A stretch of DNA of 64,000 bases from Baylisascaris procyonis (lineage: Eukaryota > Nematoda > Chromadorea > Rhabditida > Ascarididae), in assembly GCA_037389465.1 (NCBI GenBank), contig JAZARR010000171.1, positions 1,550,001 through 1,614,000 on the forward strand. The letters run 5' to 3'. The notes under the pieces were generated by a model. That model did no database searches. It was given only the letters and a program-made list of their open reading frames with translations, and was not told the origin of the DNA. Within the stretch, counting starts at the first letter, position 1. Every line of letters begins with the position of its first letter. Of this stretch, positions 49,161 through 63,838 are shown in pieces. Position numbers and translations under genes: made by a program.

Positions 49161-52100
49161 ATGACGATCTCCGATATGCAAATTAAAGAAGTGATTAATG
49201 TGGGATGTTTTGCACATCGAACACGATATTTTATTCTTTTACTTGGCTCATTATGTATTTCACTCATTTCTTCGAATATGATCACATTTAATTTCACAAA
49301 AATTTGTATGGTATACGATAATGAAACTGATACGGTAAGTGATTAATTTTTTATACGCCAATAAAGTTGATACGGTAAAAAAAATTAACTCATTAAGAAT
49401 TTTGCAGCATCACTAGAAAAAAAAAATGCCATCGATTTTGAATTCTTTATTAAAGATCCTTAATATTGTTAAATATGCTTATTAATTTTGCACCTATTAA
49501 TTACAACATTTAATGAACCAAAAATATCCATTTGAAGAAAGGTAGCATTGCAATAATAAATCAGCAAAAATATATTACAAACAGTATAGATAAAATATTT
49601 TAGCTTCCTCTCGAATATCCTTTGGCCTCACTCGATGGTATTACCTATACACAATACGAGAATTCGGTATTAATGTGGGCAGTCGGTGTTGGAACGCTAA
49701 TTGCAGCATGGCCTTTTCAAATTCTCTACGAAATGGTTTAATTCTACTTATTGATGAGAAATAAATATAGTTTCTGCTTGATTATAGAACCCTTCGAATA
49801 GAAGTCATTATTACAACGTTGTGAAAAAAAAATAGAGTCCATTTTCGAATATAGGCTTGTTCGTAATACGAAAGATGATCTAAAAAAAAAAGTTTGCACG
49901 ATCCTCTATGACTTATGTGAATTATATTAAATGACTTGATTTATTGAAACTTTGATCTATGTTCATTGCGCTAAAGAAAATAAACTTTAGAAAATTTCCA
50001 AATCAAATATTGAAAAAAAATTTTTACATCCTATGGAATATCAAATTCCAAATAAAATTTCAAAATTCTCATCACAGGTCAGTAGAAGACAAATGCTTCA
50101 ACATCCGTAATGCATCAATTTAAAATCATATGCATCAGATGCGAAGACATCAATTCAGAATACGCATTCATGTCTTTCAAATCGGAATCAGCGTCAAACT
50201 TCGAGTTGATTTCTGAAATCGCGTCAAAATTAATAAAAAATATAATATTTAAAAGCTATCTGTAGGCGTTTATTTGTTGCTGAATTAAGCATGAGATATT
50301 CGAAGGTAGTGAATAAATTTTAGTTTGGTGCTCGTTGCGTTTTTTTCGCCGCTGGAATAATGTCAACAATTGCAACAGCAGCTATTCCATTTCTCGCACA
50401 AACATCTTTTAATGCGTTTATTGTTGCACGATTTGTACAGGTTATTTCATTTACTTATTACATTGAACCAACAGCTTGATAACGATGGGAAAACACAATA
50501 TGGGAAATGATATTTGAAAAGGAAATTTGCGTATGAAAAAGAAATGAATAATTGCGAAGGGCAATCAAGTAGTCATTTTTGCAGCCTTTTTAGGGTAATT
50601 TCTTTCGAAAAATGTCACCCATGTATGATTGCGGAAATGCCTTCTTCTTCATAACCGGTAGTGGATGGCAATGATGGGCAAATGGAAGGCTAGGATGGGG
50701 GAGATGGGATGGACAAGATTGTTTCACACGAAAAAACATTTTAAAAAAGGCTGCAAGCATATAAGCTGTTTTCTAGCGTAAAATACTGAGAAGAAATTTT
50801 CCAGCAATGGTGAATGCGAATTCCAATCGAACAAAACAAAATTGTTTTTTTTTTCACAAACTTTCGTATAGTTGTTGTTATTTTTTCGCTTATTTGCTAA
50901 CATAAAAAGTTTTCTCAAATATTTGAATCTCTAAGCATCCGGACTTTTTAGACCGAATGCTTTATATTTTCTCACTTGTTGTTTAATCATAAATGGCAGA
51001 GCATCTCCTATGTGAAAATATTCCAGTCAAAATATTATTTTAATATCATTTTTTATGAAGAAAGAATATCTTTTGTTTTATCTTATTCGCATCATCTCTC
51101 GTTTTTCATTATGGAATCATTCGTTTTTTAGGGTTTATCGTTTGGAGCCGATTTCGCTGCAATTGGTTTAGTTACCGTACGTTGGGCATCACTTAAGCAA
51201 CATGGCCTTTTTGTCGCTTTATTAACCAGTTTCTCTCAGATCTCTGTTATTATAACTATGCCACTTTCTGGCGAGGTATTTGTTTCATATTCATTCATCA
51301 AATAAAAAAAAAAATCCTAAGGCTTTCGTTTAAAAAATGATGGCTTTTGCGTGAAATAGCTATTAAAAAATATCTAGAAAGAAATAGCTAACTCTTCTTG
51401 ATTTCATGAATTCTATATGGTGCTCTAGATATGTTGACAAATTTAATCTTCGATTTTGAACTGTCAATCAAAAGTAACGTGGGATTCTCTTGATTATGTA
51501 GAAAAAGAAATTCAATAATTAGGCAAACCTAACTCATCGATTATACCGATCCAGACTCGTACTAAGCATTTAGCATTAGAAGTATAATATATGCACAAAT
51601 ATCGGGCCTATTCATTTCCATTACCGACACAAATAAATTCATTAAAAGGAAATGTTTTTGGTTGAGAAATTGAATAAGTTTGAAATTTTTTTTAACTGAA
51701 ATTTTCTCCTTTATTTTTTGCCAAACTGCAACTTGAAGCCTCCAGACTCTTCGGTTCGAATTTCAGCGTTTTTCTGGAAGCAGCTTGCAGTAGAACACAA
51801 ATTTGCTCGACATTGGGATAGTAAGATCTTATTGATATTAAGAGCACTAAGTGTTGTCTATGCTTCACATTCCTAGTATTCTTCCTCCCCTTGTTTCCTG
51901 TTAGTCGTATGTTGATTTATAACGATTATATTATGCCAACATATTTAGTGATCCTGCGAAATCCTTTAATTTTACTCTTTTCCGGTATGAATATCTACTT
52001 GAATTGGTTTGAGCACATATAATTTTTTCCGGTAATTCCGGTATGAATATACATTGAGTACATATTTTATCAAAAGTATCGATGATTACTAATATATCAT

Positions 52101-53393
52101 TAATTATTATAGCTATGTGAGTCATCGCTCGGTTGGCCATCTGTATATTACATTCATGCCCTTGTAAGTGGATTCTTCTTTCTCTTATGGTTCATCTGCT
52201 ATAGGTGAGCAAATGATTTTTTTAAGTGATCAACACTAATTGAAAAATATTTCCAAAAACATAAAATTTCAAGAATATATAAAATTTTGAGGGCATAATT
52301 TGACATTTATTATCATTTTCTATTTGAGCGAAGAAATGGTGGGCATAAAAATTGGAAATAATATAAAGCAAACATGGAATACGTTGAATTACTAATGTGT
52401 TTTTGCGGTCGGTTAGCAAAGATGCTAATTGATGTTTAAAAATCATATTTAACCGGCTCGGTTACTCGGCGGAGAGCCTAAAAAGAGCTACGTTTTAGTA
52501 CTGTAATTAAAATGATGCTGTAATTCAGTTCCTATATTTTAGGGATGATCCCTCTTTGCATCCAACAGTCACCGATATTGAACTCGAAAAGATCCGACGT
52601 GGAAAATCCGAGGCTGAGAGGAAGCTAGACATCAAAACTCCATATAAGGTATTAGCAGATATAACACCAAATCTTAAAAAAAAAAGTTCTTTTGATTGAC
52701 GAGAAATGTGCATAATATTTCCTCAACTCTCGTAACAACAAGATCGCTAATGCTTGACAGTATAGTGAAAAAACTTTTTATTTGAATATGGCACAGACGT
52801 TTCACAAAGTATTTTGGGAACATTAATGAACAAATTAATGAATGATGCACCTTATTATTTATCACCTCAGCAGATTCTGCGCCGATTTATTAAAGAAAAG
52901 AAAAGCTTAAAAAGTGTTTTTTAAAGCATCATCAGTGCAATTCAAATGAGGGCAATGAATTTTATCAAGGTCTTTCGTTTAATTAGCTATCATTTTATCG
53001 CTCATTTATCAATTCTGGTTGAAATCGATAAATTATGCCGATATTTATAGTTACAAATCTTTTTAATTTGCGTTGCTTTTCAACCATTTCTATAAGAAAT
53101 TAATGCAAAAATTTCAATATTTGCTGTTTGTTATGTTTTTTATTCTTTTGTTTTGTCATTTTCGCCATCGAAATCGAAAAGTAAACGAAAGTATGAATGT
53201 CAACATTTGGTTATACCTGTATGATACCTTTTTTTACTTTTTTCCACTTTTAATTGATGAAAAAAATCAGATTCATAATATGTTGGATGTTTTTTAAGTT
53301 ATGAGCCAACTGAAGTCCAGCTCAGACCGAGAATGATAATCGGGTGCTTTTGGTGTCCAATGAAAATGACTTAAATGATGTCTCGAAAAACAT

Positions 53394-53435
<42 letters not shown>

Positions 53436-54090
53436 CTATGTTAGTTCAGTTCAGGTGCATAGCGTAATGCACCCATCGGAGTGTCATATAATGTAAGGAC
53501 ATGAACTGGTGGGAGTTCATAACACGAAATTGCTGAGCATTGATAACGTCTGCGGTAGCGCAGTAGTAGTGCACTAACTCGGCAAGCGAGAGATATCAGG
53601 TTCGTCCACGTCTGCGGGTAAGGTTTCGTTGGTCATCAAAAGCACCAAAAGCACCCCATCAAGATTCATAAAGGTTGCAGTAACGTATCGTGCGAACAAA
53701 AGGTAATTTTTTCTTGAAGAGCAATTCCGTTGATATTATTTGAATATTATTATTCAATTAAATATTTTTTTAGAGAATACTAATGAATCCAGTAATGTGG
53801 AGTGTTTGGCTATCGGCTTTAGGCGAATTGATGACTTCTCAATTTATTGTTATGTATGGACCGACTTATTTAAAAGAGGTAAATGTTATAGCACTGTTTT
53901 TATCTTCATATATTAATTTCCGAAGGAGGGAGGGGGGGGGGGAGATGGAGGTAAAGGGAGGGATTGAATCATCTGATGATTCAAGATTATCCCTCACAAA
54001 GGTTGAATATGGAATAGGAAACTTGTTTTGCGCAAGGTGAATCTTGTGTGCCTTGCCTGATAAGCCGAAAAATGAGGGACAGATAAATTG

Positions 54091-54150
<60 letters not shown>

Positions 54151-57042
54151 TCGGATGATTAGAGTTATGCACGTGTTTGCACAAACACCGACTTATATAT
54201 AACATGCGCGGAAGCACATAGACGAGGAAATTACAAGCCGAAAACCTCGTAAAGATGGAAAAGATGGAGGCCATAATCGAAGATAGGGAAACGCCTAACT
54301 GCACATATCCAGAATAGTAGTAGATTTCATGCACAAACACATATATTGTTTTAATGTACAATGCTTATGTGTTTCACATTGCAGTTTACAAGACTGGTTT
54401 ACAGGTTCTCGGCTTTGGAGTCTCAAATACGGGCTATTTTGTTGCATTACCACGTGCGTTGCATTTCTTTTTCAAAATTGCATCCGGTATTGCAAGCGAT
54501 AAAATCAAGTAAGCTAAAATTTGCATAATGATAAAAGAAATTTACATATTCGATTTATTAATCATTTAACGGATACTGAGTTCATTTAATTGCTTTTATT
54601 TCAAGTGAGAATTGCTGATTTAGGCAAGCGAATTATCTCAGGAAAATTTTAGAGATCGAATTCTCAAGTTTTTTATTTCTCTTGTTTACTTAAAAAGTCT
54701 CAGCATTCATTATTTAAAGACACGAATATCTTCAGGTTCACAGTTGAAAAGCGAACTTTTGCACCTGAAAGAGAGATCAATGTCTTATTCCATCGAGTGA
54801 TCATATCTGGCATTGAAGATATCGAGTGTAAAAGCTGCTTTCATTCTGGAACACAACCTGAGAGTCCTAAGTAGGGGCAAAAACTGCAGCATCAGAAAAT
54901 AGTCCTGTAAGGCGCTAATGTAATTCTCAAAAGCGCAGATCCAACAACGCTTTTAAAATTCCTCGTTACTTGGGCACACTATAACTGGGGTTGAAATAAG
55001 TGAATTAGCCATAAACATGAAGACAATGGGCTCTCGAGAAAATGGCCACGGTCTCCTCTGGCCATTAGCGAACTCCAAAGTGGTTCCACGAGAAAGCCTT
55101 ATGCGAGATCAACACTTCATCTCAATAATTTCGTTCAATATCCATTTCTAGCTAAATATCCGAATTTTACGGATATAAACAATCGTTTAAAGAATATTTG
55201 GCTTTAAAAATTCTCGACATAAATCAAAAATTTAGTGATGAAAAAAATTTCAGGTGATTGGTTGCCTAATGATTTGATAACCGAATGTAACATATATTTT
55301 TAGATTTTTATCGGAGCGTCTCAAAATGATAATAGCAAATACGATAGCACTAATGGTATCTGGAGTATTATTCCTTGGATTGGGTTTCCTTTCAAGAGGG
55401 GTTGCCTATTATGCATTGGCACTTCTAATGGCGATTGAATTGACTACTGGTTTCGTATGTGCAGGTTTCTATAAATGTGCAACGCTAGTCGCAAGGTTTG
55501 TCCTCTTGAATTTCACATCTATTATCTACTTATAACAGCATATCTCCTCTCAGCATGTCTATGTAGACCATCGAGGGGATAAATACGGAGAGAAAAAAGG
55601 GAGAAATGGATCGGAAGGAGGAGTTTTTAATCGTGATTTGTAGTATATTCAAAAAATGATTCAAGCTAATTACAGTAGAAATTCTTACCATACACCTCCT
55701 GGAATTTTCGTTGCTAACTGAGAAAGAAAAGTTTCTCATACAGTAACATATATAGGTTGCATTTCTTTCGGTTACTGTAAACGTTGATCTTTAATTTAAA
55801 TTCTCGCAAAGAATATTTTCTTCTTTCTTTTTTCAGGCAATATTCGCACTTTGTTCTATCACAGATTCAATTCATAAAGTGCCTTTCATTATTCGTCGAA
55901 CCAGCACTTGTCGCCATTTTTATTCGTAACAATACACTAGCAGAATGGAGGACGGTTAGGATTTTCTCTTTTTTTTTTTGCATAATTATTCAATATCTTT
56001 ATCACCGTATCGTATAACGTAAAACCCCATCTAAAATGTTCAATAATGATATATTCGATAAGATTCGTGCAGAAACTATTCAGCAACTTATCACAGTTTA
56101 GAGAAAAATTTCTTGTACATATCTCTTGGGAGGAGAGGGAGAAGGAGGGAAGGAGGCAGAGGAAGGAGGGAGGGGTTTTTCGCAGCGCTCAAACATTTAT
56201 AAATTCATCGCATGCTAATGAATCCATCATTAAATCATTCCACATTAAAATTATTCCCCTCTAAATTACCACATATTTGAAGAGGATGTACTGTCATGCA
56301 CTCTCAAATAGGCAGCATACTGTAGAGTACCGTTCCTTTCCCTGAATTAAAGCTTTATTATAGTAGTATCGAATTGACATGTGCGCCATACTGTATCATT
56401 TATTTCTATTAGTATGATATGTTATGGTAAACGCTATGGAATTTTAGTCGGAAAATATAACACTTTAATTCAGGTTATAGGGTTTGCAAATAAAAATCGT
56501 TTAATTATCCTTGAAGTATAGCTCCAAAAAGGATTGCATCATCAATAATGGTCAATTTACCATACTACAATGCATTTTTTCCAAGCCGTAATTATTACCT
56601 TATATTTCATATTCCATCTTCCAAGCACTTTATACAGTTTATTCTGTAGTACATTGTAGAACATAACGCTGTGCAACTTGATACATGAGAAAATTGTGGC
56701 TTATCATTATTAGAAGACCTCAGCTCGGCCTATCAAGCTAATCCGAAAAGGATAACTTCTATAGGCAAGTCTAATATTTAAGAAGTAAGGTTTAGAGATT
56801 GGTTGATCCTATACGGATTTATAATCGTATTCAGGCCGTGTAGTAATAATGATATGGAAGGCTGCAATAGATTAAACCATATCTATATACGATATTATTC
56901 TTTACAGATATTCGTCATTCATGCGGTTACATTAATAATTGGCAATATTATTTTTTGTATAGTTGCAACCGATAAGCCGGCAAATTTCACGCAGAATGAA
57001 GTGAAGAGCACCCTCAAAGATATCAAAACTACTGTATACTGA
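49161..57042 (+). CDS. SLC17-family (major facilitator) anion/phosphate-type transporter, 11 exons, 472 aa
   Basis: Exons: 49161-49334, 49604-49735, 50324-50440, 51132-51275, 52113-52204, 52543-52648, 53774-53878, 54405-54508, 55304-55495, 55838-55954, 56908-57042. They total 1419 bases in phase with a terminal TGA, a normal length for SLC17. TM1 is about residues 24-45 (FILLLGSLCISLISS), followed by a large first extracellular loop with a possible N-glycosylation site (NET, Asn54). Exon 4 (GLSFGADFAAIGLVTVRWAS, then MPLSG) corresponds to the family's TM4-5 GxxxG region. Exon 5-6 gives WPSVYYIHALVSGFFFLLWF then YRDDPSLHP, matching the SLC17 'FYI.G...LW...DDP..HP' signature before the central loop. 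Exon 8 has GVSNTGYFVALP, equivalent to the family's GFL.ALP segment. These are proton- or sodium-coupled organic-anion or phosphate carriers; the substrate cannot be read from sequence. Intron 6 carries a SINE-like insertion and (TA)n. Confidence 0.88.
53342..53656 (+). mobile_element. SINE-like insertion in SLC17 intron 6, flanked by inverted repeats
   Basis: A tRNA-like head has an A-box-like TAGCGCAGTAGT (53556-53567, one mismatch) and a shortened B-box GGTTCGTCCA (53599-53608). Matching 14-bp inverted repeats, GGGTGCTTTTGGTG at 53342-53355 and its complement at 53643-53656, bracket it together with a (TA)n tract at 53395-53433. The combination could be a tRNA-derived short element or a miniature inverted-repeat element. 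The cloverleaf does not fold cleanly and there is no clear target duplication. Confidence 0.4.
54093..54147. repeat. (TA)n microsatellite in SLC17 intron 7
   Basis: About 55 bp of alternating AT between exons 53774-53878 and 54405-54508. Confidence 0.96.
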
Positions 57043-57070
57043 CCGAACTTATTATTACAATTGTAATGAT

Positions 57071-57076
57071 AATAAA
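57071..57076 (+). terminator. Polyadenylation signal AATAAA of the SLC17 gene
   Basis: AATAAA lies 29 bases after the stop codon (57040-57042), giving a short 3' UTR as is common in nematodes. It is followed by GTGCTGGTC. Confidence 0.7.
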
Positions 57077-59837
57077 GTGCTGGTCACTAGAATTATTCCT
57101 CATACAAAACATTTTCGTCTCAAAAGATATAAAGATTAAGCAGACAAGACTATTTCCATAGCTCTTTAGTGGGAAGGGATGGGAGAGAGGTGGCTAGCTG
57201 GACTATTATTGCCCAAGTTCAAGGATTTTCATAAAGTAATCATCATGTGATGGAGAATAGTTTACATGACGTCATTCAATCACAAAATTTCTCATTTGGA
57301 AATTTTATTAGTACCATAGAGTTTTGTCTTATACACTTATATGACATGAATTTTTAGCACCCATCAAAATTTACAGCAGAAATAACCTAGCATTTTACCG
57401 GTACTTAACTTAGGCCATGTTCCTTCTTTCCCATTTTATTCTTGCCCCTTACCTTCCTCATCCTCCCACCATAGTAAGAGAAAAACGATGTAGCACTCTT
57501 TGAGAAGATACAAAAGTTTTATTGTGCTTTTATAAATTAATGAAATATTCTCAAAAAGTGCTCTAGAACTCAGCAAAAACTTAGTGAACATTGGCATCAA
57601 ATAAGATACAATATGATAGCTAAGAAATGTTTAACTACCGTAAACCTATAGGGCAATCACTACCTAAAAGAAACCTAAAAGAAGCTCAATATTTGGGTTA
57701 GCAGCCTAGAAATAGCAAGAATTAGACCAATCTTGCCAATAAATGAGGTTCTTTCTGAAAAAGATGACGTGTTGTAAAAATAAATCAATAATAACATCTA
57801 TTTGATCCATAAACTCGGGAAATCTGGGCATATTCCGCTGTGCGATAGATCACTTCACTGGTCAAAATAAACTAGCTAATAAACTAAAAAGGAATTGAAT
57901 GAGGTTATGAGCTAGGTATCCGAAACGTAGATAATCTTATCCCACACGTAGATGAGCAAATTCACTATAATCGATATTGATCCATCTGCTTTGGATAATA
58001 TTAGATATTTGAAATTTGAAGTCTTATATGAAAGGAAAAATGCAAGAAAAATATCACTAAAGGATAGTAGGTTAAATAAGAGAAAAAAAGAAAGCAATGG
58101 ATGTTTACATATCGCTTCCAAATAACAAAAAAAAAGCCCAGCAGATTTGAAAATGATTTCACAATCTCTATAAATTTATCTCGAACTTAAAAAAATTGAA
58201 CGATGACTCACATCGCTTCACAAATATGAAGAAAAGATTATGTAATGTTCTTAAATAGGCTACTCGATTGCTTTAGGAGAAGCGATAAACGTGAAGTAAC
58301 GTTTGAATTTTGACCAATTGCCTTGTGATCACCAAATTTTTGACCAAAACACATCGAATACATACGCATTGATTATGGCGTCACTATCGAAAAGCTTGAA
58401 CTGAGATCACTGAAATATGATCTATAATTTACGCCAATTTATAACGTCAAAACATTTCGTTGTTATTCAAATTGAACGGTATTGAAAATTTAGCTGACAG
58501 TATGTTTCAATAAGGTGTGGAAGATCGCAGCATCGAGAACTTTCTTCACAAGAACTGTTCATCACTAAATGCGAAACGAATATTCTCTCAGTGAAAGATC
58601 AAGTGCTAGAGCACTAAGATGAGGTTTAAGCATTGGCAACAAATTTTTTTTTTGAATCGCATCTGATGAGTTAGCTCTGTTCTCTCTAGCTACGTGCTTC
58701 TCTCCTTGTTTTCGTGAATGCGAAGAAAACAAAGAGATTGCTAATCGACCGAACGCAAATGAAACTCATAGTGATATTAAAGTTGCACATCCAACTGAAG
58801 CGTAAAGAAGTGACTGGCAATAAGCTGCCAGAGGCGTCAACCGCATCAACATGAAGGCTATATAAACGAACACCAAAGGTTCGGCGACTGTTTGATCGTG
58901 AATTCGACTGTTGGAATGTGACTTGTTCTTGGTGGTTGTATCTCGTCGCCTATAGCTTTGTATAGTCTATCACCAGCGTAGATTGTGTTGTTCAATTGTG
59001 TTGTTCAATAGCGTGATGCATATAAATTTAACGACTGCAATTTTGCAGCAATGCATAATTGTTTCTAGTGTTTGCATTGTGCTATGGAGGCAAACTAATT
59101 GAAAATAATAAAATTTCATCCCAGTTCTAATAAATTAATGCAATCAGCATTTAGAATTTACTGCTAAATTAAAATATTCTGCAGCGAATTCGTGTGTTGA
59201 TATTTTGTAATAGAACGAAGAAAACAAATGTAGAGCACTTGATGTATATAATGTTGAATGATGTTGTTGTTATACAATGAAGTGGATGCTCTACGTGTCT
59301 TGATGAAAATGTGTTCACAATATTCTCTTGTTTTTATTATGTTTGTATAGTTGTCTGCAAGATTCGTTCCATTTCACTTGTTGTCTTTTTCCCTCTCTAT
59401 CTATCATCAAACAAACAAATTTCAAAGCAGATAAATGTTTTATAAAACTTTATTTTTTATTTTAGGTTTGGAGTTTTAATGCTTCATCGGTTATATATAG
59501 TTGAATCACTTCTTTAGAGACTTATTAACGCTTTATCAATGATCTATAAATAAGTTGTGGGCAATTAAAGCTTTGCTAAAGTATGTTTACATTATTGCCT
59601 AAGTGAATTCGCTCAAAAAAATGAGCGAAAATTATTTCATTTTTGAAAGAATTGTCGATTGTGACATATTAGAAAAGTATTACCGTCATTTTGACGAAAA
59701 GTCGCTATTTTTCGACGTTCTGTAAAAATTTTTCTTCCATTCCTACACGAATATTTCATTTTATGTGAAGCTATAGGAATTGATAAACTTCTCCCGAGAC
59801 AACTGTTCTTTGTTATATATACATATATTATTAAAAT

Positions 59838-59839
<2 letters not shown>

Positions 59840-59899
<60 letters not shown>
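59840..59899. repeat. (TA)n microsatellite
   Basis: About 60 bp of alternating AT in intergenic DNA; the flanks AATTACATA and TAATATATGTAA are roughly complementary. Confidence 0.96.
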
Positions 59900-59901
<2 letters not shown>

Positions 59902-62186
59902 CTTAATAATATATGTAAGTTTAATAAGGCCGTATAGTTCGGAGCGCCGCAAACCCTTCCTAATGGAATATAGCAATTCGATAGTATTGTACTTCAAAGT
60001 GAGTTCTCTGCGATGGTATGCACTAATACGTGACAGATGGCTGGTTGATCTCTTCATTTATCGATACGGAAAATCGATATTTGCACACATTTTAGCACAC
60101 AGTTGTGTAATTGCGTTTAAATGAGTTTATCGAGTAGTAAATCTCAATTTTTTTCTCGTATTTTTTGTCGAGTTTATCGTTGTTTTTTTTACTTTATTTT
60201 AAGACGTACCCCTAAATGCTTGCAGACAATATATATCATTCTATCAGTGCTGAAATAAGAAATTCATGATTATTTTCAAATTGCGTAATTCGTATACGAT
60301 TTATTTTACTCTTTAAAAAAAAAAATATTTTCAATTGTTCTTTTGAATTATCCCAATTTGAATTGTTCTACTTTAAGAGTACTATAATACTCATAGAATT
60401 TACTTTTATAGTAATTTGGCGATTTTTTTAAAATGTTTTATTTTTTATAAAAATTACTCCATATTTACGTTAAATTAAAATTGGGTTTTTTTGTGGTTCT
60501 TAATCCGAGTAAAAAATAACCCACTAGAGATTTTATGAGAGGTTGTATAGATGCTGCGATACGATGGCATCCTATATGGCCATAATGAGTCGCACTCACA
60601 TATGTTTTCAAGCTAGAATTGATATTTTAGATTATTGCTTTTCTTTTTTGTGCTTAGCTAATATTTAGTTGTTCGTTTTTCTAATGTATGCGCACAAACT
60701 GCTTCATCTATTCACATATGCTTCAAATATATTTTTTTTTATTCAGAAGAAAATATACCAGCTGTTGTTAGCGTTTGCATTGATTAACCGATAACAGGTT
60801 CTTGCATAAGCCATTCAAGTTTATATCAGTTATATAGTAGTAATTTCTCTGTGATCGTTGCATCGCTTCAAACATTTTCGTCTCATCTTCTATCCGAGTG
60901 GCATGAGGATTTGAGGTAATGAGCGTTGAAGATAAAGATAAACGAAACGTTTGCTTTGCATTTCGTTTTATTTTTTTCACTTTCTGAAGCGATGTGCTCT
61001 CAGTTCTACTGATATTAGTGAAGTGGGATTTCGTGGGATTCGAATTCTGTAGGTAAGAGTTCGATATATAAGTTCCTGTCTATGCAACATTTATATCATT
61101 GTAATGAGGTAATATGCGTTAAAAACAATTGTAGATCTGAATCGATCAATTCATATCGAATCGATCCTTATCAATTTCGTTGTAAAAGTTCCAGAAAGGT
61201 AAGGGAATAGGAAGGGAATCTCCTATTTACTTATCACAAATGTTGAGTAAGCGAAGGAGTTATGAGTGTGATAGTTTCAATTAAGTTTAAGCACTGAAAT
61301 GCAGCGAAACATCGATGAGGTGGCTCAAAACACTAAATACACAATGAGTGATGAGTTTACCAATCGGCGCTTTTGTCATGGCGCTTTCCTTAATGTTAAT
61401 CTTTTGTTACTGTTACTTCTTCGTTGCTTATTTATTCTATAATTTATTATATATGCGCTTAATATTTAACGTATATCACTCTTATCACTCATCTAAGTGA
61501 TTCGTTTTATGCAAAAAAAGAAAAAAAAAGTGAATGGGAGTCACCAATATGTATTGTTTTGAATTCCCAATAATAAAATTCGGAAATTTTGGTGATTGCC
61601 AACTTTGATATTATATTTTTTTTCAAAGAAAATAGCCTCGAATTTCATTGAAAACATATTGTTTCATATTGAATTCACTATAGCACTCTCTCCATATGTT
61701 TCATCTTTAACGTTCTATCATCTTTCAATTTACTATACTATTTGACTATTGCATATGCCATCTACATCTTACACAAATAAATGCGCATTAGAGGATATAG
61801 CATCCGACCAGATGGCCAAGTTTTAAAAGAGTTCCACAAGAATAATCTAGACTCGAGCTATTGGCTTATTATTTTGCTTTTGGCTAGCATAAAGAAATAT
61901 TTTAAGCCAAATTTTTAAGGATCGTCATTAATGACCGAAGGGGAATTCGAAAATAAAATAAATAATTTTTTCTTAATTTTCTGAGTGGGAAAAAGCTTTT
62001 TTCTTCCACCAAAATGAAGTTTCTTCTTTTGTAATAAAATTTGGAGTGAAAAGGATTCAGTAATGTGAATAGTATAAGGGAAGAGAGAAAGAAAAGGTGA
62101 AGGGATCGCCAAATGAGCTTAGATGAATATGAGCTTTAAGAGGTAAATAAAGGTAATGCGTTTCTTTTTTCATGAATTGCTATGTG

Positions 62187-62188
<2 letters not shown>

Positions 62189-62250
<62 letters not shown>
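62189..62250. repeat. (TA)n microsatellite
   Basis: About 62 bp of alternating TA, ending in a short T run. Confidence 0.96.
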
Positions 62251-62261
<11 letters not shown>

Positions 62262-62551
62262 TCGTCCCAATAAGCGTTTTTAGGCTATTGCTGTAATATT
62301 CTATAAAACTTTATTGTAAGATTATTCATACTTTTAATATCTAATTACATGAATTATATAGATTATATTTCCTTAGAAGTTTATTTTTTTGGAAAATATT
62401 TATCGATTTGAATGGAACATAGTCATGCGAGCGTTCGCCATTGAACGGCACATTTAATCCCTTAGAGAGATCATTTATCGATTCTGTTTGCATCAAAGGA
62501 TAAGCTAGTATTTATCAAATCTTACATCAAACCTAATATCTGCAAGTTTAA

Positions 62552-62612
62552 GTTTATCAGTGCTCGAAAGTAGGTTTATCAATGCTTGAAAATAAGTTTA
62601 TCAACGCTTTTA
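62552..62612. repeat. 22-bp tandem triplication
   Basis: Units GTTTATCAGTGCTCGAAAGT(AG) start at 62552, 62574 and 62596, diverged and with the third truncated. Confidence 0.8.
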
Positions 62613-63744
62613 GCTTGCATGAGGCTAACCTTTTTCTTGTGATTGCCAATTTGACTGCACATAACAATACGAGAGATCTCGAAAATTCTTTGCACCTTCT
62701 TAACACTTTCACTAATGAATAAAAAAGGATTGACGTCTAATGATGATGTTTTGCATTTGCTATGCCCATATGTTGTCTATCATACAATAATTTTGTTTGT
62801 GGATTTTTTTTTTTTTTTTTTTTTTTTGATTGTATTTCAAGGAAAATTGAAATAAAATCATATAATTATTATTATTTATATTCAAATTAATGATTATTGA
62901 TAAATTTATGCCAAATTTCAAATGTATTATAGTTTGTAGCGCATTGATTTGAGTAATAGATTTTTGAAAAGTTATAGTAAGGTAAAGTAAATTAGTTGTT
63001 TTTCGATATTGCGGCTCAGTATGTAGGACGTTCAAATTTTGGTTGAACATACCTCAAAGGATTTGTCTCCTCCATTCCATAGGCACTGTAGACTTCTTTA
63101 TCTAAAGTATTGCCGAGTGTCCGCTTCGTAGGCAATCATTTGTAATTGCCTAAATTATTTCTCTTTGGAATATACAACTTCTTCATTTCTTAATGCAGTT
63201 CGGATTTGTCTTTTTTCATTCGGGGCGAATTACATTTCTGGAGCTGCATTTGGGGGTACACTTTTTATGTACCCCTTCACTGAGTTGGAATTTTGCCTGC
63301 AGAGGTTGGTTGGGGAGAGCAGGGGTGAGGGGGAGAGAGAGAGAAAGGTTCGTCTAAACCGTCATAAATTTATTCACTATTGAATGCATTTTCTTCATTT
63401 AATAAACATTAATAAACATTCTGCCCAAACACCTCTAAATAATATCAGCAAATATTCAAAGAACAGTGAATGATGTCAACTAATCTCAATGCCTTATGAT
63501 TTGGGCTATTCTCTATTGGTGAATAGGGAAGAAAAAGGCGTTGAAACGAGTAACGTTGTCTTTGTAGAAATAATTTCTCTCATAGTTGCATCCAAAATTA
63601 CCACGGGAACAAAGGACATTTTTTTTTCGGTTAAAAATTTTTATTCTTATTTCAAGATTCGATTATTCAATTATCAGTAGTGGTTGCGAATAAGATTATT
63701 TTCAAATGCGTATTTAATTATGCAAAAATAAAATACTATTTCAT

Positions 63745-63838
63745 CGTAGTACTCTCTCTTTCTCTCTCTCTCTCTTTCTCCCTCCTCCTCTTTTTCTCTT
63801 TCTCTCTCCCTCCCTCTCTCTCTTTCCTTTTCTCTTCT
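63745..63838. repeat. Polypyrimidine (TCTC/TTTC)n tract
   Basis: Almost pure pyrimidine on the plus strand for more than 90 bases. Its mirror-like TCTCTCTTTCTCTCTC pattern could form a triplex. Confidence 0.9.

Noticed and set aside
54740..55110. Less AT-rich patch in SLC17 intron 8
   Set aside because: No frame, box or repeat structure could be supported; flanking exons join in phase without it.
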